Assembly (NCBI RefSeq): GCF_042477335.2
Contig: NC_091248.1
Location: 116,402,501 to 116,466,500, forward strand
Source of the DNA: Ovis canadensis
Taxonomy: Eukaryota > Chordata > Mammalia > Artiodactyla > Bovidae
DNA length: 64,000 nt
Direction of reading: 5' to 3'
Below are positions 58,930 through 64,000 of the stretch, piece by piece; position 1 is the first letter of the stretch, and each line of letters starts with the position of its first letter. The notes under the pieces were generated by a model. The model did no database searches. It was given only the letters and a program-made list of their open reading frames with translations, and was not told the origin of the DNA. A program made the translations under genes and the position numbers.

Positions 58930-59207
58930 ATATTGGAGAAGGCGATGGCACCCCACTCCAGTACTCTTGCCTGGAAAATCCCATGGACAGAGGAGTCTTA
59001 TAGGCTGCAGTCCATGGGGTCACGTAGAGTCAGACATGACTGAGCGACTTTACTTTCACTTTCACTTTCCACTTTCATGCACTGGAGAAGGAAATGGCAA
59101 CTCACTCCAGTGTTCTTGCCTGGAGAATTCCAGGGATGGGGGAGCCTGGTGGGCTGCCATCTATGGGGTCACACAGAATTGGACACATCTGAAGCAACTT
59201 AGCATAC
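58930..59207 (+). mobile_element. Bov-A2 SINE
   Basis: Two Bov-A units with the CACTTTCACTTT-type linker between them. Confidence 0.92.
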
Positions 59208-60008
59208 AGTCATATAGGAGGAGAGGGGACATCTAGGTCAAGCCAGAGGACATCAAGTTAGGGACCATCCTCTTGGGAGAAGAGAGCATATGCCAAACTA
59301 GCATTAGGGGATAGAGTTTTCAAAACTTACTCAAGATACTAAAACAGGTGGTTATACTTCTAGGAAAACAAACATAGAAAACTCAATTTTAAAAGTTTCA
59401 TAGAGTCTACACTAATTAAAGGCCTGTGGAGTAATGGTCAAAACATGTGAACATTTCTAAGACCAGGAAAACTAAATTCTCAACACATACCAAGCTAATG
59501 GCCTTGATAATGGGCATGAAAGGGTAACCAACGAGAAAGTCTAGGAATGTTCGCCAAGATCTCCTATACACGGGGTTAAGGAAACATGTCGGAAATGGGT
59601 CAAGAGGATACCCAAGAAGTGTTTATGGAGAAGAGTGGTCATAAAAATTCTTTCTCAGAAAAAAAAAAAAAAAAAACATGGCATGACCTCTTGAAATGGT
59701 GGATGTACTGGAATTATCAACCAGAAAGGGCAGGCTGATGTGTAAAAGGAAGCTTTGCTGCCCAGTCCACAGGGTCAAAGAGAGCAATCAGTACCATTCA
59801 GTTCTAACAAATTCCCAGAGCACACAGTCTCAGGCAGAGCTACATTCTGTGCCTCTTTGCATTTCCCCAGGGCCCAAGCACAGGCCACACACAGCAGGTA
59901 TGTGGCTGAAGGGGGTGCTGATGATACTGTAACACACAATTTGCACCCTCAAGGAGGTCAAGGTCAAAGATGCCAAGGTCCCAGCTGCTTCCCCTGCTCT
60001 GGGTTTAC

Positions 60009-60225
60009 CGTCATTGAAGCTGTCGCTGGCGGTGATGTGGGTGAATGGCGACTGGGCCCGAGGCTCCTCACATAGGGAGTAGCTGTGCTCGGCCTGGATG
60101 AGGGGTGCCGGGGACGTCGGGGACGGCTCCACCTCCATCGACACGCTCTTCTCAGAGAGGAAAGGGTCGTTCAGGAGCTGGCCCAAGACGTTCTGGGAAA
60201 ACTCATCCAGAAGCTCCGAGAAGTG
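60009..60225 (-). CDS. CREB3L2: CREB3L2 exon 2 (N-terminal activation region)
   Basis: This exon encodes about residues 35-106 plus one base of codon 107. It begins HFSELLDEFSQNVLGQLLND, a conserved acidic/hydrophobic segment of the N-terminal transactivation region, and ends ..SDSFND. The acceptor reads TTGCAG before CAC (H) and the donor is GTAAAC after the first base of an Asp codon. Length is 217 nt, entering in phase 0 and leaving with one extra base. The open frame runs on past the donor into intron 2, but that extension is intronic because exon 3 restores the known protein. This is the most upstream coding exon in the window. Exon 1 (about 34 residues) must lie beyond 64000. Confidence 0.97.
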
Positions 60226-60296
60226 CTGCAAGCGCAAAGGAGGAAGAACTCTTTTAACTAGGATCTGATATTTACACACATATTCTAACTCAAGGG

Positions 60297-60506
60297 CTTC
60301 CCAGGTGGTGCCCGTGGTAAAGAGTCTGCCTGCCAGTGTAGAAGACACGAGAGGCGCCTCTCAGTCCCTGGGTGGGGAAGATCCCCTGGAGGAGGGCATG
60401 GCAACCCACTCCAGTATTCTTGCCGGGAGAACCCCAAGGACAGAGCAGCCTGGTGGGCTACAGTCCACAGGGTCGCACAGAGTTGGACACAACTGAAGCA
60501 ACTTAG
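60297..60506 (+). mobile_element. Bov-tA SINE
   Basis: It begins GCTTCCCAGGTGGTGCCC, about 70 nt upstream of exon 2 in the transcript (intron 1). Confidence 0.92.
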
Positions 60507-60589
60507 CACATTCGCATGCATTCTAACACCAAAATATTATCCACAACTTCTAACAACATCCAAACGAAGTCACTCATACACAATGTCCA

Positions 60590-61045
60590 GTTATCTATTG
60601 CTATGTAGCAAACCACCCCAAAGAGAAGTGGCTTAAAATAGCCATGATTTGTTGTTTCTCACTATGCTATGGGTTGGCTGGGTGGATACACTGATTCATC
60701 TGTGTTCACTAACAGAGATGGAATGAGCTGGAATTTTGGCAGGGGCTGGGCTGGGCTGGGCCACTGGATGCCTAGGCCTTTTCCTCATCAGGAGGGGAGT
60801 CCTCGCATCATGGTAGAAATGTTCCTGGAGGGAGAAAGCCAAAGCTGAGTGGCCCCAGAGGTCACACAACATCACTCCCTCCAAATTCTTCAGGTCAAGG
60901 AAAGTGACAAGGCCAGCCCAGATTCATGGGGTGAAAAGAGACACCACCTCTTGAACAGAGGAATGGCAAAAATCACACTGCAGACAGGTGTAAACAGGAT
61001 GGCATGACTCACTCGGGGCCATGATTGCAACTATCTACCACCTTT
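60590..61045 (+). repeat. Old interspersed repeat, family not assigned
   Basis: It contains 'tctattgctatgtagcaaac', 'agaagtggcttaaaata' and 'ggccagcccagattcatggg', phrases familiar from a widespread mammalian repeat. I cannot name the family with confidence. Confidence 0.5.
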
Positions 61046-61532
61046 TACATTGGGAATATCTGAAAATAAGCAAGCTATCCTGCATTTCTGTAGCATGAAA
61101 GTGTTATTTATAGCCAAGTGGCAAGTTCAAAGGCATCCGAATAAGCTTTCCTCTATTCTCCCAAGTACCTGGACTTTGTTCCTCTCTAGTTTTTCCTTAA
61201 TCTACTTCATTTCTCCCCATCTTCCATCTCCAACAGCATCACCTCCCCAGCTCCCACCCTGCCAGGATGATGATACAGGAATGGTCTATGCATAGCCCCC
61301 AGGGGGTCCTGCATGCCCTGTTCCACAACCCCAACCATTCTGCCTCACTGATAGAGGGATATTCATGACATGAGGGTCTATAAAGCCAAGTTTCTCAACC
61401 TCAGCACTACTGCCATTTTAGATGGCAAATTCCTTGTTATGGGGGGTACAGTTGTTCTGCGCATTGGAGTGTTTAGCAGCATTCCTGGCCTCTACCCTCA
61501 CCAGGCCAGTAGCACTCCCCTAGTTGTGAAAA

Positions 61533-61998
61533 CAGTTCAGTTCAGTTCAGTCGCTCAGTGTCCAACTCTTTGCGACTCCATGAATCGCAGCACACCAGGC
61601 CTCCCTGTCCATCACCAACTCCCGGAGTTCACTCAGACTCACGTCCATCGAGTCAGTGATGCCATCCAGCCATCTCATCCTTGGTCGTCCCCTTCTCCTC
61701 CTGCCCTCAATCCCTCCCAGCACCAGAGTCTTTTCCAATGAGTCAACTCTTCGCATGACATGGCCAAAGTACTGGAATTTCAGTTTTAGCATCATTCCTT
61801 CCAAAGAAATCCCAGGGTTGATCTCCTTCAGAATGGACTGGTTGGATCTCCTTGCAGTCCAAGGGACTCTCAAGAGTCTTCTCCAACACCACAGTTCAAA
61901 AGCATCAATTCTTCGGCGCTCAGCCTTCTTCACAGTCCAACTCTCACATCCATACATGACCACAGGAAAAACCATAGCCTTGACTAGACTAGACACTG
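61533..61998 (-). mobile_element. BovB 3' end, antisense
   Basis: The minus strand reads [20 protein letters not shown] and [20 protein letters not shown], typical of BovB 3' sequence. Truncated. Confidence 0.93.
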
Positions 61999-62044
61999 TC
62001 AAATGGCCCTGGGGGGAGTAAAGGGAAGATTGCCCTTGGTTTAC

Positions 62045-62228
62045 TTATTTATTTATTTGTATGTGGACCATTGTTTTAGTCTTTACAGAATTTACAATAT
62101 TGTCTCTGCCCTATATTCTGGTTTCTTGACCATGAGACATGTGGGATCCTAGCTCCCCAACCAGGCACTGAACCCTCACCCCCTGCATTGGAAGGCAAAG
62201 TCTCAACCACTGGACCACCAGGGAAGCT
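62045..62228 (-). mobile_element. CHR-type SINE, antisense
   Basis: A TTTA-rich start, then 'catgtgggatcctagctccc' and 'ggaccaccagggaagctcc'. Confidence 0.85.
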
Positions 62229-62244
62229 CCTCACCCTTGGTTTA

Positions 62245-62375
62245 TTATAATTTTTTAAAGAAGGGGCTGGTGCATGGGGATGACCTAGAGAGATGTTATG
62301 GGGAGGGAGGTGGGAGGGGGGTTCATGTTTGGGAACGCATGTAAGAATTAAAGATTTTAAAATTAAAAAAAAAAA
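62245..62375 (+). mobile_element. L1-type 3' tail remnant
   Basis: 'gggagggaggtgggaggggg' and an A-rich tail resemble ruminant L1 3' ends. Short. Confidence 0.5.
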
Positions 62376-62419
62376 TAAGTGTTAATAAACTGGTAAAAAA
62401 AAAAAAAGAATATTTTGGC

Positions 62420-62518
62420 TGCAGGTTATGTGGGATGTTAGCTCCACACCAGGAACTGAAACCGAGCCCCTCATGGAAGCACAGAGGCTTAACCGCTGGA
62501 GCACCAGGGAAGTCCCTA
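62420..62518 (-). mobile_element. CHR-type SINE fragment, antisense
   Basis: 'ggatgttagctccacacc' to 'gagcaccagggaagtccc'. Confidence 0.8.
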
Positions 62519-63192
62519 CCCTTGGTTTAGAACTCATGCTGTAGAGTATATTAAAAATAATTCTAAAATAATTTAATTTAAAAGTTTGGTTGACACTAGC
62601 TGTTAGAGCCACTTCTACCTTCTTAACGTTCCCTGAGTCACAGACAAACAAGTGTCATCATTACTGATTAAACTTCAGGGACACTTAAGGAAGTTCAGAA
62701 AGCAGGTACAGTAATAAAAGAACTGGTTGCAAACGGTGATACTTCGGGGGAGGTGATGAAAATTTCTAAGATTCACAGGGTAACTAAGTCCTACCATGGA
62801 ACTGAAAGGTCAGTGAAGGTGTTATGAAAATGAATGCAGCTTAGGGAAGGTGGGGGCAGGAGGTGATCCTGAGGTTAGAGCTCTAAGATCAGGATAGTTG
62901 TAGGTCAGAACTGCTCCCTTCCAGAAAGAACAGAAGTAGACAACAGAGAAGAAGCCTTTAGTGCAGGTCCTTAAAGCAGCGTTAGATGGGTGGGTTTCAC
63001 CAACAGCACAAACATGAGAAAAGCTGCATCTCATCAGGACAGAATGCAGAGAAGCCACAGACCTTGGGTACGTCCTAATAGGCACGTGTCATGCAAGAGA
63101 ACAAGATAGGGTGGTTGGGTTAGAGTTCTCTGTGCACAGACATATTTAAAACTGAAAGGTCTTTAGACATATCTAAGGCAAGAATTCCCTGA

Positions 63193-63720
63193 CAGGGACT
63201 TCCCTGGTGGTCCAGTGGATAAGACTCTGTGCTCCCAAAGCAGCAGGCCCAGTTCATTCCCTGGTCAGGGAACTAGACCCCACATGCTACAACTGAGAGC
63301 AAGCATGAGGGCTTCCCTCATGCCGTGCTGCAGCGCATGGGGTCACAGAGAGCACAGACTGAGCGACTGAACAAAAAGATGGGGGCTTCCCAGATGGCTC
63401 AGTGGTGAAGAAGCCGTCTGCCAATGCAGGAGATGCAGGTTCGATCCCTGGGTCGGGAAGATCCCCCAGAGAAGGAAATGGCAACCCACTCCAGTATTCC
63501 TGCCTGGGAAATCCCATGGACAGAGGCGCCTGGTGGGTCACAGTCCATGAGGTCACAAAAGAGGCAGACGTGGCTTAGCAACGAATCAACAACAACAATA
63601 CAGCAACTAAGAGTTCGCAGGCTGCAACTAAAAAGATTCTGATGCGGAAACAAAGATCCCACACTCAGCAGTGAAGATCCTGTGTGCAACAACCAAGACC
63701 TGATGCAGCCAAGTGAAAAA
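63193..63720 (+). mobile_element. CHR-type SINE interrupted by Bov-tA elements
   Basis: The left part is 63193-63300 (GGGACTTCCCTGGTGGTCCA). The right part is about 63600-63720, ending 'caaccaagacctgatgcagc'. Between them are a deleted Bov-tA (63309-63374) and a complete one. Confidence 0.8.
63384..63585 (+). mobile_element. Bov-tA SINE inside CHR
   Basis: It begins GGGGGCTTCCCAGATGGC. Complete body and tail. Confidence 0.9.
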
Positions 63721-64000
63721 ATATATATATTAAAACCCCCTTAGAAAGAATGCCAGCTGTCTGCATCACAATTATCAGCAGGATTTTGTTTTAGCTGTTT
63801 TCTAATGAAATATTTTAAGCATTCAGAAAAATTATAGGGAATAGTAACATGAATAATGATGATAATGAGTAATAATGAGATAATACCTTTTCAAAAAAAA
63901 TCTTTTTTTCCATGTTTGCTACTGCAACCTTTTTTTCTTTACTCTTTATTTTTAAAAAAATAAAACATGAAGCTCCCATTGAATCCCCTTCTTCCCTCTC

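Larger units (their letters stand above)
42400..60008 (-). other. CREB3L2: CREB3L2 intron 2 (17.6 kb)
   Basis: The intron begins GTAAAC and ends CCATAG. It is repeat-rich: CHR SINEs, L1 3' ends, MIRs, a back-to-back BovB pair (50540-52090), an inverted pair of ruminant LTRs (54753-55090 and 56445-56794), an MST LTR split by the latter, and a SINE cluster at 58180-59207. The stretches 43480-44700, 47670-48350, 52100-54720 and 59220-60000 show little recognisable repeat and no supported exon. Confidence 0.92.
6195..64000 (-). other. CREB3L2: CREB3L2 gene, exons 2-12 plus 3' UTR (5' end outside window)
   Basis: The gene encodes an OASIS-family bZIP transcription factor anchored in the ER membrane. 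On ER stress it is cut by site-1 and site-2 proteases, and the freed N-terminal half enters the nucleus and activates secretory-pathway genes, notably in chondrocytes (family knowledge). The sequence shows eleven minus-strand exons with GT-AG borders and compatible phases: 217, 176, 88, 185, 147, 59, 69, 100, 127, 217 and 76 coding nt. They total 486 codons plus stop. If exon 1 supplies 34 residues as in human, the protein has 520 residues, the human length. No premature stop or frameshift was seen. Exon 1, the start codon and the promoter are beyond 64000. Residue numbers in the exon entries assume that 34-residue exon 1. The 3' limit rests on an inferred poly(A) signal. Confidence 0.97.
60226..64000 (-). 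other. CREB3L2: CREB3L2 intron 1 (3' part)
   Basis: The intron ends TTGCAG at exon 2; its donor is outside the window. It holds Bov-tA (60297-60506), an old interspersed repeat (60590-61045), antisense BovB (61533-61998), CHR pieces and a CHR split by Bov-tA (63193-63720). No promoter-like CpG island is present, so exon 1 is not close. Confidence 0.85.

Noticed and set aside
58180-59207. Regularly repeated similar blocks resembling an array
   Set aside because: The blocks are SINE copies of varying length and divergence, not a CRISPR array or satellite.
59830-60348. 172-codon minus-strand open frame around exon 2
   Set aside because: Only 60009-60225 is exon. The rest reads through splice sites into introns, and exon 3 continues the known protein.

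Overview
This window is mammalian nuclear DNA from a ruminant, most likely a bovid such as cattle. The evidence is the density of ruminant-specific retroposons: Bov-tA and Bov-A2 SINEs, CHR-type tRNA-Glu SINEs, BovB (RTE-type) LINE fragments and L1 3' ends. Older mammalian repeats (MIR, MST/MaLR LTR) lie among them.

The only gene I can support is CREB3L2 (BBF2H7, an ER-membrane bZIP transcription factor), on the minus strand. Eleven coding exons are present, corresponding to exons 2-12 of the human gene. They run from 60225 (upstream, 5') down to the stop codon at 11882-11884. All internal junctions are GT-AG, the phases join without a frameshift, and the pieces total 1461 nt (486 residues plus stop). 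Adding the 34 residues expected from exon 1, which lies beyond 64000 with the promoter, gives 520 residues, the human length. A long 3' UTR is inferred from 11881 down to an AATAAA at 6213-6218 (minus sense).

Layout in coordinates: 1-6190 is intergenic sequence downstream of CREB3L2. 6195-11881 is the 3' UTR. 11882-16627 holds exons 12-9 (C-terminal luminal tail, membrane segment, end of the zipper). 16628-30135 is the large intron 8. 30136-42399 holds exons 8-3 (zipper, basic region, linker, activation region). 42400-60008 is the large intron 2. 60009-60225 is exon 2. 60226-64000 is part of intron 1.

In the encoded protein, a cytosolic N-terminal activation and bZIP half is followed by one transmembrane segment, an RXXL-type site-1 protease motif and a luminal tail with three N-glycosylation sequons. 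This is the known design of a transcription factor released by regulated intramembrane proteolysis.

No prokaryotic features, CRISPR arrays, structural RNA genes or second protein-coding gene were found. The points most worth a second look are cis-elements around the CREB3L2 exons: a CA repeat beside a frame-neutral zipper exon, a BovB fragment abutting the probable branch point of the basic-region exon, a perfect CTCF consensus in intron 7, a close inverted SINE pair, a non-consensus exon 4 donor and nested retroelements. I did not find evidence of a previously undescribed system.
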